From: Rhodobacteraceae bacterium F11138
GTDB taxonomy: Bacteria > Pseudomonadota > Alphaproteobacteria > Rhodobacterales > Rhodobacteraceae
Assembly: GCA_016521575.1 (NCBI GenBank)
Contig: JAEKDP010000006.1
Coordinates: forward strand, 62,001 to 126,000
Reading direction: 5' to 3'
Length of the DNA stretch: 64,000 nucleotides
The notes beneath the pieces are model-generated. The model worked only from the letters and a program-made list of their open reading frames with translations, had not been told where the DNA came from and made no database searches. A program made the translations under genes and the position numbers. This document shows, piece by piece, positions 55,153 to 64,000 of this stretch (position 1 is the first letter of the stretch; each line of letters starts with the position of its first letter).

Positions 55153-56029
55153 CCTGCTCGCGCCATATCACATACAGGCCTGCGCCGACGGTGATGCAGA
55201 TGCCCAGACCGGCAAGCGCATTTGGCAGATCGCGAAACACGATCCAGCCAATCGCCGTGGCCACGGGAATTTCCAGATACTGCATCGGGGCCAGGGTCGA
55301 AGCGGGCGCAAATCGCAACGACCAGGTCATCAGAAGATGGGCCCCGGTTCCCAGCACGCCCACAGCCAGCAAAAGCACCCATTCCGAAAGATTTGGTTGC
55401 ACCATGGTCAGGACCGGCCAACCGAAAGCATCGCCAAGCAGGAGCAGAGGCAACAGGATCACCGTTGCCATGACGCCGTTGACAGCCTGAAGCCCGATCG
55501 GATCCGTGCGGCGCGCCAGTTGCCGTGTGACCAGAATGAACAAGGCAAAGGCGACCGCAACGACAAGCGGCAACAATGCGGGCCAACCCACGGCGTAGAA
55601 ACTGGGCTGAATCACCAGCAAGGTTCCGATGAAACCGACGATGCAGGCCACCAGCCGGCGGGTGCCCACTTCTTCTTGCAGAACAAACCGGCCCAACAGC
55701 AACATGATGAACGGCATCACGAACGCGATGGCAATGGCGTCGGCCAGCGGCAGGTACTTCAGGGATGTGAACATGGCGCCAATGCCGACGATATGCAGCA
55801 GGGTCCTGAGCAGGGCCAGATAGAAGATACGCCCCCGCATTCGCCACACGCGCCCGGCCAGAATGACGATCGGAATCAGGATCAGCGCCTGTAGCCCGAA
55901 CCGCACCAGCAGCAATTGCCCCAGCGGGACAGACGACCCCAAAATCTTGGCCATCGCATCGCCGATGGGGGCGACAACGCAGAAACCGAACATGAGGAAA
56001 ATGCCCAGGACGGGCCGATCAGTGGACAT
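55112..56029 (-). CDS. DMT-family (EamA) transporter
   Basis: A 305-residue inner-membrane exporter of the drug/metabolite superfamily with about ten helices in two EamA repeats (GIFLMFGFCVVAPIGDAMAK, then ALLPLVVAVAFALFILVTRQ). Substrate unknown. Its last 41 bases overlap the 3' end of thiN on the other strand, so the two ends are co-constrained. The start at 56029 gives MSTDRPVLG. Confidence 0.93.
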   Translation of the reverse strand: MSTDRPVLGIFLMFGFCVVAPIGDAMAKILGSSVPLGQLLLVRFGLQALILIPIVILAGRVWRMRGRIFYLALLRTLLHIVGIGAMFTSLKYLPLADAIAIAFVMPFIMLLLGRFVLQEEVGTRRLVACIVGFIGTLLVIQPSFYAVGWPALLPLVVAVAFALFILVTRQLARRTDPIGLQAVNGVMATVILLPLLLLGDAFGWPVLTMVQPNLSEWVLLLAVGVLGTGAHLLMTWSLRFAPASTLAPMQYLEIPVATAIGWIVFRDLPNALAGLGICITVGAGLYVIWREQAMARRAHAAQSRV

Positions 56030-56096
56030 GGGCGCACGCTATCAGCGCGGATCGGGATTGCAAACGGTATTGGGTCGCCGTTTGCGCCCAGGGCGA

Positions 56097-57470
56097 TCAG
56101 CAGTTTGGTATATTGACCGCCAGACCGCCCAACGATGTCTCTTTGTATTTCTCGCTCATGTCCGCGCCTGTCTGACGCATGGTTTCGATGCAGGCATCCA
56201 GCGGGACCAGGTGCGTGCCATCGCCGCGCAGGGCCAGGCTGGCGGCGCTGACGGCCTTGATCGCCCCCAGCCCGTTGCGTTCGATACAGGGGACCTGAAC
56301 CAGACCTTTGACCGGATCGCATGTCATGCCCAGATGATGCTCGAGTGCGATTTCTGCGGCATTTTCCACCTGCTCGGGGGTTCCGCCCATCACCGCACAC
56401 AGGCCGGCGGCCGACATGGCGGCGGCTGATCCGACCTCGGCCTGGCATCCGGCCTCGGCCCCGGAAATCGACGCATTGAACTTGACCAGCCCGCCGATGG
56501 CGGCCGCGGTCAGCAGGAAATCCTCGATATGGGCGGTGCTGGCGCCGGGCACATGATCCAGATAGTACCGCAAGGTTGCCGGAAGCACCCCCGCCGCGCC
56601 ATTGGTGGGGGCGGTTACGACCTGACCCCCGGCGGCGTTTTCTTCGTTTACGGCCATTGCATAGACGCTCATCCAGTCGTTGATCGTATGCGGCGCGGTC
56701 AGATTCTTGCCGCGCTCGGCCTGCAACGCATCATGAACGGCCTTGGCGCGGCGTTTGACCTTCAGCCCGCCTGGAAGGATACCTTCGGTGGACAGGCCAC
56801 GATCGATACAATCATTCATCACCTGCCACAGGCGGGCGGTGCCTTTGGACAGATTGGCCTCGCCGCCGCGCGCGATCTCGTTGGCGCGTTTCATGGCGGC
56901 GATGGTTTTGCCGCTGCTTCTGGCCATCTTCAGCATCTCGGCCGCGGATTTGAACGGATAGGGCACCGGGGCACCTTCTTCCGTGGCCTTGCCGGCGGCC
57001 AGTTCTTCCTCGGTCATCACGAAACCGCCGCCGATCGAATAATAGACCTGTTGCAGGGTGATGTCGCCCTGACCGTCGGTGGCCATCAGGATCATGCCGT
57101 TGGCATGGCCGGGCAGGGTGCGGTCGTAATCGAACACGAGATCGGTGGCCGGATCAAAGCGCAGGCTGCCCAACCCTTCAGGTTCCAGGGTATGGGTTTG
57201 CGTGTTTGTGGTCAGGATGCGGGCCGCCTCATCCGCATCATAGGTTTCAGGGGTAACACCGGCCAGCCCCAGAATGGTGGCGCGATCCGTGGCATGGCCG
57301 ACCCCGGTAAACGCCAGGCTGCCATGCAAGGATGCCCGCACCCCGGCAAACTGGAACGGCGAACGGCGCATCAGGTCCAGAAATCGCGCTGCGGCAACCA
57401 TCGGCCCCATCGTGTGGGATGAGGATGGGCCGATTCCCACTTTGAACATGTCAAAGACTGAAAGGAACAT
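56097..57470 (-). CDS. sdaA: L-serine ammonia-lyase (iron-sulfur)
   Basis: A 457-residue single-chain serine deaminase that converts L-serine to pyruvate and ammonia. Both halves are present: the N-terminal SDH_beta part (SVFDMFKVGIGPSSSHTMGPM) and the C-terminal SDH_alpha part. Cys residues for the 4Fe-4S cluster lie in GCQAEVGSAAAMSAAG, MTCDPVKGL and VQVPCIERNGLG. It may use serine made from glycine released by glycine betaine breakdown. AAGGAAG lies 11 bases ahead of the ATG. Confidence 0.97.
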   Translation of the reverse strand: MFLSVFDMFKVGIGPSSSHTMGPMVAAARFLDLMRRSPFQFAGVRASLHGSLAFTGVGHATDRATILGLAGVTPETYDADEAARILTTNTQTHTLEPEGLGSLRFDPATDLVFDYDRTLPGHANGMILMATDGQGDITLQQVYYSIGGGFVMTEEELAAGKATEEGAPVPYPFKSAAEMLKMARSSGKTIAAMKRANEIARGGEANLSKGTARLWQVMNDCIDRGLSTEGILPGGLKVKRRAKAVHDALQAERGKNLTAPHTINDWMSVYAMAVNEENAAGGQVVTAPTNGAAGVLPATLRYYLDHVPGASTAHIEDFLLTAAAIGGLVKFNASISGAEAGCQAEVGSAAAMSAAGLCAVMGGTPEQVENAAEIALEHHLGMTCDPVKGLVQVPCIERNGLGAIKAVSAASLALRGDGTHLVPLDACIETMRQTGADMSEKYKETSLGGLAVNIPNC

Positions 57471-57706
57471 ACTGAAATCACTTCCTTTTTAGAGGTTCTT
57501 CCGGCGTCGGGCCACACGCGCGAGACAAGCCCGCCACCATGTATATGGATGTTCAGCACCGTCGTCGATGATGGAACCGATGTGCGAAAACAGACAGGGC
57601 AGTACCACAGATCGACCGTCTCAGAGAATCGGGGATGCCCACATAAAGCGCGTTTTATCAAAGGTCTATTGTGCGATCCTGATGTTTTGCATCAAGATGG
57701 GCCGGA

Positions 57707-58732
57707 TCAGCTGCGCCGACGTCCACGGCGCTCGCGCTTTGGTGGCGCTGCGTCATCGGTGCCGTCGCTGGCGGAACTGAATGCGCCCAGTGCGGCCGAG
57801 ATCTGATCCAGGGACGGGGCGTCGCCACGGGCGCGGGTGTCCAGGGCTTCGCGCATGTGGCGCAGGTGTTCAGGCATTGTGCCGCAGCATCCGCCAATGA
57901 TCCTGGCACCGCAATCGCGTGCCATCACCGCGTAGTCGCCCATCAGTTCGGGTGTGCCGTTGTAATGGATGTGCCCGTCGATATATTTCGGGATACCGGC
58001 GTTGCCCTTGGCGATCAGGATATGTTCCGTGCCGGTTTCACGGGCCTGTGCGGCAAAACCCAGTACGGTACGCAGCAGGTCGGATGCGCCGGTGCCGCAA
58101 TTCGCCCCAAAGGCCAGCGGGGCAAATTCCAGGTCTTCGACCAGCTTTACCATGCCGGCCGAGGTGACGCCCATCATGGTGCGGCCGGCGGTGTCAAAGC
58201 TCATCGTGCCGCACCAAGGCATCTCGGCCAGGGCAAAGGCGGCGGCGGCGGCGCGGTATTCTTCGGGGGCCGAAATGGTTTCCAGCCACAGCACGTCGGC
58301 CCCGCCTTCTTTCAGACCGTCGGCCTGTTCGTGAAACATTTCAACCGCCAGCGCATGGGTCAAGGGGCCGACCGGCTCCATGATTTCGCCTGTAGGGCCT
58401 ACGGAGCCGGCCACGACAACCGGGCGTTCCGCCTTGTCCGCGACCTCGCGGCCCAGTTCGGCCCCGACACGGTTCAGTTCACGCACGCGTTTCTGTCCGT
58501 CGTGCAGTTTCAGCCGTGCGGCATTGCCCCCAAAGGTGTTGGTCAGGAACAGATCGCTGCCCGCATCCACGGCCCCGCGGTACAAATCGGTGATCTTGTC
58601 GGGGTGATCCACGTTCCAGAACTCGGGCGCATCGCCGGACATCAGGCCCATATTGAACAGATTGGTGCCCGTCGCGCCATCCGCAAGGATCACGTCAAGA
58701 CGGTCTAGCATGGTTTGAAACGCAGTTGTCAT
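57707..58732 (-). CDS. bmt: Betaine-homocysteine S-methyltransferase
   Basis: A 341-residue zinc enzyme that moves a methyl group from glycine betaine to homocysteine, making dimethylglycine and methionine; Rhodobacteraceae use it in betaine and DMSP breakdown. The zinc Cys ligands are in FGANCGTG and IGGCCGTMPEH. Family text includes VILADGATGTNLFNMGL. The C-terminus is basic. The start at 58732 gives MTTAFQTM; the leader just ahead can fold over the start region (see the separate entry). Confidence 0.92.
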   Translation of the reverse strand: MTTAFQTMLDRLDVILADGATGTNLFNMGLMSGDAPEFWNVDHPDKITDLYRGAVDAGSDLFLTNTFGGNAARLKLHDGQKRVRELNRVGAELGREVADKAERPVVVAGSVGPTGEIMEPVGPLTHALAVEMFHEQADGLKEGGADVLWLETISAPEEYRAAAAAFALAEMPWCGTMSFDTAGRTMMGVTSAGMVKLVEDLEFAPLAFGANCGTGASDLLRTVLGFAAQARETGTEHILIAKGNAGIPKYIDGHIHYNGTPELMGDYAVMARDCGARIIGGCCGTMPEHLRHMREALDTRARGDAPSLDQISAALGAFSSASDGTDDAAPPKRERRGRRRS

Positions 58733-58788
58733 GACAAACAATCCTTTTGCCGTGCGCCGAATCGGCGCCCGTTGGCCGCCGGTTTGTC
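58733..58788 (-). promoter_or_regulatory. Possible structured leader of bmt mRNA
   Basis: In bmt mRNA sense, GACAAAC (plus 58782-58788) and GUUUGUC (plus 58733-58739) form a 7-bp closing stem that ends right at the start codon. It encloses a GCGCCG-AUU-CGGCGC hairpin (58754-58768) and the AAGGAUU ribosome site. Refolding could hide or expose the ribosome site. It does not match a SAM riboswitch consensus I could recall. Confidence 0.4.
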
Positions 58789-58931
58789 ACGGCTGGGTGC
58801 GCCCGGCAATTCGGAAATTTTCAACTAGATTATGAGCGCGATTGTGAACACCGCGCCCAGTTCGACCGCCCCGGAAATTCCGCAAGACGGCGCGAACCGT
58901 TCAACGGGGGGCGGTGTCGGTGCGCGGCAGG

Positions 58932-59249
58932 CTATTTGATTTCCTGCATCAGTTGGCTCTTGGCCTCCTGCATCAGTTCTTCCATTTTGGCGCGAATTTC
59001 CTCTGGCGTGGATTTTGATCCCAGGTCGGCGGCGACCTTGCGCACCACGTCTTCGTGACCGGCTTCTTCGAAATCGGCCAGAACCACGGTCTTGGCATAG
59101 GATTCGGCCTCGTCGCCGGTCATGCCCAGCATCTGCGCCGCCCACAGGCCGGTCAGCTTGTTGCGCCGCGCTTCGGCTTTGAACTGCATTTCCTCGTCAT
59201 GGGCGAACTTGGCTTCAAACGCGTTTTCGCGATCCTCAAATGTGGTCAT
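58932..59249 (-). CDS. F-type ATP synthase zeta subunit (DUF1476), ATPase inhibitor
   Basis: A 105-residue alpha-helical protein of the DUF1476 family. In Paracoccus denitrificans this is the zeta subunit, which plugs into F1 and blocks ATP hydrolysis. MTTFEDRENAFEAKFAHDEEM at the N-terminus is the inhibitory segment, followed by a helix bundle (RRNKLTGLWAAQMLGMTGDEA). The start at 59249 is preferred. It is away from any atp operon, as is usual, and is divergent from a TerB-like gene ahead of purC. Confidence 0.9.
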   Translation of the reverse strand: MTTFEDRENAFEAKFAHDEEMQFKAEARRNKLTGLWAAQMLGMTGDEAESYAKTVVLADFEEAGHEDVVRKVAADLGSKSTPEEIRAKMEELMQEAKSQLMQEIK

Positions 59250-59445
59250 GGTTCCGGTTCCCTTGGAATTGGTCTCGTTGAGCAAAGATATGACCATCGG
59301 GATCGGTGCGCGCAAGTGGCATTTCCAAGGCAGCCCGGTGTGCCGGGACAGGGAAGGTCACGGGTTTTTCCCGGTTGCGCCGCATTTGCGCCCGGTTGCG
59401 CGGCGATGCTGGGCCTGTCGGGCGGGTGTGCGCAAGTGGTATGTC

Positions 59446-59901
59446 ATGGGGTTGTTTTCACGGTTCAGAAAAGACGAATGCGCCGCCGCAGAGCGGAGCT
59501 GCGAGGTTGCGCGCAGCGTGTTGTCGATGCCGTTCCTGATCGCTGCTGCGGATGGCCGGATGGATGACACGGAACTGCACCAGATCCTGAACATCAGCAC
59601 CTACAGTCCGATCTTTCTGGCAATCGGGGTCGAGCAGACCCTGATCCTGGCGCGGGATATCATGCGACAATTGCGGGCCGAAGGACCGCGCCGGGTGTTT
59701 GACCGCGCCGCCGCGTCGCTTGATCCGGACCTGCGGGAAACCGCCCTGTGCTTTGCCATCCGCATCGCCCTGGCCGACGGGCGGATGGGTCCGCGCGAAC
59801 AGGAGCTGCTGGTGGTCATGGCCCGTCGGCTGGACATCTCCGAGTTCCGCTGCCGGCGGATCCTTGAGGTCATCGCGATCATGCAACGCCCGGCGACCTG
59901 A
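59446..59901 (+). CDS. TerB-family protein
   Basis: A 151-residue helical cytoplasmic protein of the TerB (tellurite resistance B) family. Two repeated acidic turns, [15 protein letters not shown] and [19 protein letters not shown], are the family's metal-binding-like signatures. The start ATG 59446 gives [11 protein letters not shown]. No other ter genes are near, so a tellurite function is unlikely; a general stress role is possible. It precedes purC by 97 bases. Confidence 0.85.
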   Translation: MGLFSRFRKDECAAAERSCEVARSVLSMPFLIAAADGRMDDTELHQILNISTYSPIFLAIGVEQTLILARDIMRQLRAEGPRRVFDRAAASLDPDLRETALCFAIRIALADGRMGPREQELLVVMARRLDISEFRCRRILEVIAIMQRPAT

Positions 59902-59998
59902 TCCGGCTGCCGCATTGCTTGCGGGATTGCGGGGCTTGCACTATAGCGGCGCCAAGAGCCCGGGATTTTCCCGGCGCCCCAATTCCGAAAGGCTGTGC

Positions 59999-60760
59999 AT
60001 GGCACGTCGCAAGAAAATCTACGAAGGCAAGGCCAAGATCCTGTATGAAGGCCCCGAGCCCGGCACCATCGTGCAATATTTCAAGGACGATGCCACCGCG
60101 TTCAACGCCGAAAAGAAGGATGTGATCGACGGCAAGGGCGTGTTGAACAACCGTCTGAGCGAGTTCTTCATGACCGGGTTGAACTCCATCGGGGTCCCGA
60201 CTCATTTCATCCGGCGGTTGAACATGCGCGAACAACTGGTGCGCAATTGCGAGATCATCCCGCTGGAAATCATCGTGCGCAACTTTGCCGCCGGGTCGAT
60301 GAGCAAAAGGCTGGGCATAGACGAAGGTACGCAATTGCCGCGCCCGATCGTCGAATATTGCTACAAGGACGACGCGTTGGGCGATCCGCTGGTCACCGAA
60401 GAGCATATCGCCGCCTTTGGCTGGGCCAGCCAGCAGGATATGGACGATGTGCTCAGCCTGGCGCTGCGGGTCAACGACTTCCTTTCCGGCATCATGCTCG
60501 CGGTCGGGATTCGGCTGGTGGATTTCAAGATCGAGATCGGCAGGATCTACGACGGCGATTTCCAACGCCTTATCATCGCCGACGAAATCAGTCCGGACAG
60601 TTGCCGGCTGTGGGACATCGAGACCGGCCAGAAGCTGGACAAGGACGTGTTCCGCCGCGATCTGGGCAGCCTGACCGATGCCTATTCCGAAGTGGCGCGC
60701 CGCTTGGGGGTTCTGCCCAAGAACAACGGCCCGGTGACCAAACCGACGCTGATCAACTGA
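59999..60760 (+). CDS. purC: Phosphoribosylaminoimidazole-succinocarboxamide synthase
   Basis: A 253-residue enzyme joining CAIR and aspartate to make SAICAR in purine synthesis. Motifs are [52 protein letters not shown] and [19 protein letters not shown]. First gene of a purC-purS-purQ cluster; ATG 59999 gives [13 protein letters not shown]. Length and motifs are normal. Confidence 0.98.
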   Translation: MARRKKIYEGKAKILYEGPEPGTIVQYFKDDATAFNAEKKDVIDGKGVLNNRLSEFFMTGLNSIGVPTHFIRRLNMREQLVRNCEIIPLEIIVRNFAAGSMSKRLGIDEGTQLPRPIVEYCYKDDALGDPLVTEEHIAAFGWASQQDMDDVLSLALRVNDFLSGIMLAVGIRLVDFKIEIGRIYDGDFQRLIIADEISPDSCRLWDIETGQKLDKDVFRRDLGSLTDAYSEVARRLGVLPKNNGPVTKPTLIN

Positions 60761-60842
60761 ACCTTGCGTCCGCAATCGTGCGGCGCGACACCATTTTGAC
60801 CAGAAAAGCGGCGGATGCCCGCTTTGACCAGGGGACGACGAC

Positions 60843-61073
60843 ATGAAGGCACGGGTGCATGTGATGCTCAAGAACGGGGTTCTGGATCCGCAGGGCGAGG
60901 CCGTGCGCCATGCCTTGGGTGCGCTGGGGTTTGACGGTGTGACCGGCGTGCGCCAGGGCAAGGTGATCGAACTGGACCTGGCCGACGGCGCGACCGAAAC
61001 CGATGTGGCCGAGATGTGCGAAAAGCTGCTGGCCAATACGGTGATCGAATCCTACCAGGTCGAGATCCTGTGA
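60843..61073 (+). CDS. purS: Phosphoribosylformylglycinamidine synthase subunit PurS
   Basis: The 76-residue PurS subunit of FGAM synthase, which links PurQ and Pur[22 protein letters not shown] and [21 protein letters not shown] are typical. Its stop overlaps the purQ start by one base. It follows purC by 82 bases in the same direction. Confidence 0.97.
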   Translation: MKARVHVMLKNGVLDPQGEAVRHALGALGFDGVTGVRQGKVIELDLADGATETDVAEMCEKLLANTVIESYQVEIL

Positions 61074-61741
61074 TGCGGGCCGCCGTCGTCGTTTTCCCGG
61101 GATCGAACTGCGACCGCGATCTGGCCGTGGCCTTTTCCGCTGCCGGGGCCGAAGTCACCATGGTCTGGCACAAGGACAACACGCTGCCCGAAGGCGTCGA
61201 CATCGTCGGCATTCCCGGCGGATTTTCCTATGGCGATTATTTGCGCTGCGGTGCAATCGCCGCGCAATCGCCGATTTGCCGGGCGGTCAAGGCCCATGCG
61301 GATCGTGGTGGCTATGTGCTGGGCGTGTGCAACGGCTTTCAGGTGCTGACGGAGACCGGTATCCTGCCGGGCGCGCTGTTGCGCAATTCCGGGTTGAAGT
61401 ACATCTGCAAAACCGTTGATTTGAAAGTGGAAACAAATCAAAGCGCCTTCACGGAAGGCTATGATTCCGGCCAGGTGATCGGCATTCCGGTGGCGCATCA
61501 TGACGGGAACTATTTTGCCGATCCCGCGACCCTGGCCGCGTTGAATGATCAGGATCGGGTGGCGTTCCGCTATGTCGACAACCCCAACGGGGCGGTCGAG
61601 GATATCGCCGGGATCCTGTCCGAAAACCGGCGTGTTCTGGGCATGATGCCGCACCCGGAACGGGCCGCGGATGCGGGGCATGGCGGCACCGACGGATCGG
61701 CGATGTTTCGCGGGCTGGCCGGAGCGTTGACGGCTGCGTGA
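61073..61741 (+). CDS. purQ: Phosphoribosylformylglycinamidine synthase subunit PurQ (glutaminase)
   Basis: A 222-residue glutamine amidotransferase that supplies ammonia to PurL for FGAM synthesis. The catalytic Cys lies in [11 protein letters not shown], and the His/Glu pair in [13 protein letters not shown] 61073 overlaps the purS stop (TGATG), so translation is coupled. purL is not in the window. Confidence 0.98.
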   Translation: MRAAVVVFPGSNCDRDLAVAFSAAGAEVTMVWHKDNTLPEGVDIVGIPGGFSYGDYLRCGAIAAQSPICRAVKAHADRGGYVLGVCNGFQVLTETGILPGALLRNSGLKYICKTVDLKVETNQSAFTEGYDSGQVIGIPVAHHDGNYFADPATLAALNDQDRVAFRYVDNPNGAVEDIAGILSENRRVLGMMPHPERAADAGHGGTDGSAMFRGLAGALTAA

Positions 61742-61777
61742 CTTGAGCAGGGGGCGCGGGCCGCGTAGCCTGCTGCC

Positions 61778-63562
61778 ATGAAGATGCCATTCCGAATGCC
61801 GCTGAACCCCAAACCGCCGATTTCCGGCTGGCCGCGGTCTGACGGGATCAGCTGGCGGGTTCGTCTGGCGCTGGTCATGTTGCTGGTCGTGGCGGTGGCG
61901 ACGATCTGGGTGACAAATCGGCTGATGACCGACCGGTTCACCGAAAACACACGCAATCGCGCCGAACTGAACCTGACGCTCTATTCCGGCAACCTGATGG
62001 CCGAGTTGCGGCGCAACGCCGTGCTGCCTTTGCTGCTGGCCAAGGATTCGACGCTGATCAACGCGCTGAATTCAAGCAACTTCAGCCAATCCACCCAGCG
62101 CCTGATCTCGTTTGTCGAAGAGATCGGCGCGGCGTCGCTGATGTTGCTGGACATAGACGGGCGCACGGTTGCCGCAACCGACCGGAACCGGTTGGGATCG
62201 CTGCACCGCAACGCACCCTATTTCGTCGAAGCGATCCGGTCAAATGCCACCGTGTTTTCCGTCATGGAGCGCGAATCCGGCGGGTTCCGCTTTTTCTATT
62301 CCCGGATGATTGAAAGCGCCGGCACCAAGCTGGGCGCAATAGTCGTCGAGGTCGACCTGAAGAAATTCGAAGGCACCTGGGGAGGCATTTCGGATGCGGT
62401 GACGGTGGCCGACAGCACGGGCCGCATCGTTCTGTCCACCGAGTCGCGCTGGCGTGGGTTGAAAGAAGACGAGGCATTGCAGCGTGAAACGCCTCAGGGC
62501 GCGATCGAACGCGCGATACGCGCCACGGCTGACTGGACCGCTGTGCCGGTCGAAGCCTATCTGCGGGGCGAGGCGGTGATGCGCCGCGAGATCCTGATCC
62601 CGTTCTATGGCTGGCGGATGACCTTGTTCACCACCTATTCGTCGATCCGCGAACGGGTGAACGGGATTCTGGCGCTGGAGATCATGGGATTCGCCATTCT
62701 GCTGGCGTTGGTCTTTTACGCGCTCAGCCGTCGCACGGCGTTGCGCATGGCTCTGTTTCAGCGCGAGTCGGCAGAGTTGCGCGCATTGAACAAACGGCTG
62801 CAGCGGGAAATCGCCGAGCGGGAGCGCGTGCAGGAAACGCTGGCGGTGACCGAACAGACCCTGGCGCAATCCAGCAAACTGGCGGTTCTGGGGGAAATGT
62901 CCGCCGCCGTCAGTCATGAATTGAATCAGCCGCTGGCGGCGATGAAGACCTATCTGGCGGGGGCGCGCCTGTTGTTGCGACGCAATCGCCCCGAAGAGGC
63001 GCTGTCGTCCTTTGGCCGAATTGATGACCTGATAGAGCGGATGGGCGCGATCACACGGCAGCTGAAATCCTATGCACGCAAGGGCGGAGACAGTCTGGCC
63101 CCGGTCAATATGGGCGATGCGCTGGCATCCAGCCTGTCCATGATGGAACCGCAGTTGCGTCAGCGCCAGGTACAGATCACCCGCATTCTGCCGGATCACC
63201 AGGTCTGGGTGATGGGGGATCGTTTGCGCATCGAGCAGGTCATGGTGAACCTCTTGCGCAACGCGCTGGATGCCACCAAATCGGTGGACGACCCGGAGGT
63301 CGAGATCATTCTGGCGGCGGGCGAGACCGCCACTTTGACGGTGCGGGACAATGGCGACGGGGTCGAGGATCTGGAGTCTCTGTTCGAGCCGTTCTATACC
63401 ACGAAGCGCCCCGGTGACGGGGTGGGGCTGGGATTGGCGATTTCCTCGGGAATCGTGAACGATCTGGGCGGACGCCTTTCGGCGCGCAACGGGCGCGGCG
63501 GCGGGGCCGTATTTGAGATGCAGTTGCCGATACTGGAAACCGGCACCGAAGCTGCGGAATGA
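61778..63562 (+). CDS. DctB-type sensor histidine kinase
   Basis: A 594-residue membrane sensor kinase. TM1 is at about residues 27-49, followed by a periplasmic sensor domain of the dCache/PAS type, TM2 at about 295-318, a coiled coil, then the kinase core. The phospho-acceptor is His380 in AAVSHELNQPLAAMKTYL. The ATP-binding boxes are VMVNLLRNALDATKSV, VRDNGDGVEDLESLFEPFYTTK and GVGLGLAISSGIVND. Best match is DctB, which senses C4-dicarboxylates. The response-regulator gene follows 13 bases later. Confidence 0.92.
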   Translation: MKMPFRMPLNPKPPISGWPRSDGISWRVRLALVMLLVVAVATIWVTNRLMTDRFTENTRNRAELNLTLYSGNLMAELRRNAVLPLLLAKDSTLINALNSSNFSQSTQRLISFVEEIGAASLMLLDIDGRTVAATDRNRLGSLHRNAPYFVEAIRSNATVFSVMERESGGFRFFYSRMIESAGTKLGAIVVEVDLKKFEGTWGGISDAVTVADSTGRIVLSTESRWRGLKEDEALQRETPQGAIERAIRATADWTAVPVEAYLRGEAVMRREILIPFYGWRMTLFTTYSSIRERVNGILALEIMGFAILLALVFYALSRRTALRMALFQRESAELRALNKRLQREIAERERVQETLAVTEQTLAQSSKLAVLGEMSAAVSHELNQPLAAMKTYLAGARLLLRRNRPEEALSSFGRIDDLIERMGAITRQLKSYARKGGDSLAPVNMGDALASSLSMMEPQLRQRQVQITRILPDHQVWVMGDRLRIEQVMVNLLRNALDATKSVDDPEVEIILAAGETATLTVRDNGDGVEDLESLFEPFYTTKRPGDGVGLGLAISSGIVNDLGGRLSARNGRGGGAVFEMQLPILETGTEAAE

Positions 63563-63575
63563 CAGGGGTTGGCAG

Positions 63576-64000
63576 ATGGCACAGGCCATGAAAATCGCGA
63601 TCGTGGATGACGAGCAGGACATGCGCCAGTCGATCAGTCAATGGCTGGCGCTGTCGGGCTATGACACCGAAACCTTTTCCAGCGCCGAGGATGCCTTGCG
63701 CACGCTGGGGCCGGATTATCCGGGTATCGTGATCTCGGATATCAAGATGCCGGGAATGGACGGGATGCAGTTCCTGAAAAAACTGATGGGCAGCGACAGT
63801 TCGCTTCCGGTGATCATGATCACCGGCCATGGCGATGTGCCCATGGCGGTCGAGGCCATGCGGGTCGGGGCTTTCGACTTTCTGGAAAAACCCTTCAATC
63901 CGGACCGCATGTCCGAGCTGGCCAAGCGGGCGACCGGTGCGCGCCGTCTGGTGCTGGACAACCGGGCCTTGCGGCGCGAGCTGAGCGACGGCACCCAGCT
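63576..64000 (+). CDS. DctD-type response regulator, 3' part missing
   Basis: The N-terminal receiver domain of a sigma-54-type response regulator, cut by the window end after about 141 codons. Acidic pocket residues lie in IVDDEQDM, the phospho-acceptor is Asp55 in VISDIKMPGMDG, then the Thr in MITGHGDVPMAVEAM and the Lys in FLEKPFNP. The partner kinase is DctB-like, so it likely activates dicarboxylate transport genes with sigma-54. ATG 63576 follows AGGGG. The AAA+ and DNA-binding parts are outside the window. Confidence 0.92.
   Translation, partial: MAQAMKIAIVDDEQDMRQSISQWLALSGYDTETFSSAEDALRTLGPDYPGIVISDIKMPGMDGMQFLKKLMGSDSSLPVIMITGHGDVPMAVEAMRVGAFDFLEKPFNPDRMSELAKRATGARRLVLDNRALRRELSDGTQ

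Noticed and set aside
58733-58931. Known SAM or SAH riboswitch upstream of bmt
   Set aside because: I could not match the leader to the SAM-II or SAM/SAH consensus; kept only as an unassigned structured leader.

Overview
The window is chromosomal DNA from an alphaproteobacterium, most likely a Rhodobacteraceae (Roseobacter-type) species. The signs are high GC, the heterotetrameric sarcosine oxidase order soxB-soxD-soxA-soxG, a Shemin-type 5-aminolevulinate synthase, a DUF1476 gene (F-ATPase zeta inhibitor family) near purC, lineage-restricted families (DUF6477, DUF6456, DUF6778), GANTC (CcrM) sites and a CtrA-like box. I saw no prophage, insertion sequence, integrase, CRISPR array or rRNA operon. 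Most of the window is core genome.

Layout. 1-3.7 kb: two tandem EamA exporters behind guaA, then a DUF2270 membrane protein (all minus). 3.8-8.1 kb: an MttB-family methyltransferase, DUF6477 and DUF6456 proteins flanking an operator-rich spacer, and an orphan lysine-rich coiled-coil protein. 8.4-15.7 kb: Prx5-type peroxiredoxin, lipA, the soxBDAG operon and a small secreted protein. 15.7-19.8 kb: dnaG and rpoD. 20-24 kb: a dimethylargininase gene divergent from a four-gene polar amino-acid ABC transporter. 24.2-27 kb: two identical tRNA-Asp genes, a sulfotransferase-like and a glycosyltransferase gene, and a YbaY-META envelope protein. 27-35 kb: M20 peptidase, a 0.6 kb spacer, hemA, a RodZ-like gene, ispG, a DsbA-family thiol oxidoreductase and an aminotransferase. 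35-43.6 kb: cell-wall amidase, PBP1a, prfB, an amidase and two envelope proteins. 43.7-51.9 kb: Bcp peroxiredoxin, a giant AsmA-like protein, metF with a divergent LysR (MetR-like) gene, an NADP oxidoreductase and an inositol monophosphatase. 52-59.3 kb: a 758-residue acidic protein, thiamine pyrophosphokinase, DMT exporter, sdaA, bmt and the zeta-subunit gene. 59.4-64 kb: TerB-like protein, purC-purS-purQ and a DctB/DctD-type two-component pair, cut by the window end.

How genes fit together. Several loci form a dispersed methylamine/one-carbon route: Bmt demethylates glycine betaine onto homocysteine, SoxBDAG converts sarcosine to glycine, SdaA deaminates serine to pyruvate, MetF makes methyl-THF, and the MttB-like protein may act on another methylated amine. 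The ddaH-ABC transporter pair suggests uptake and cleavage of methylated arginines. guaA and purCSQ serve purine synthesis. mrcA, the amidase and the RodZ-like protein serve the cell wall.

No clear new multi-gene system was found. The best leads are the rpoD leader (four GANTC sites within nested inverted repeats), the DUF6477/DUF6456 spacer, a possible structured leader in front of bmt, the hemA upstream spacer, and two proteins of unknown function (7105-8091 and 52061-54337).
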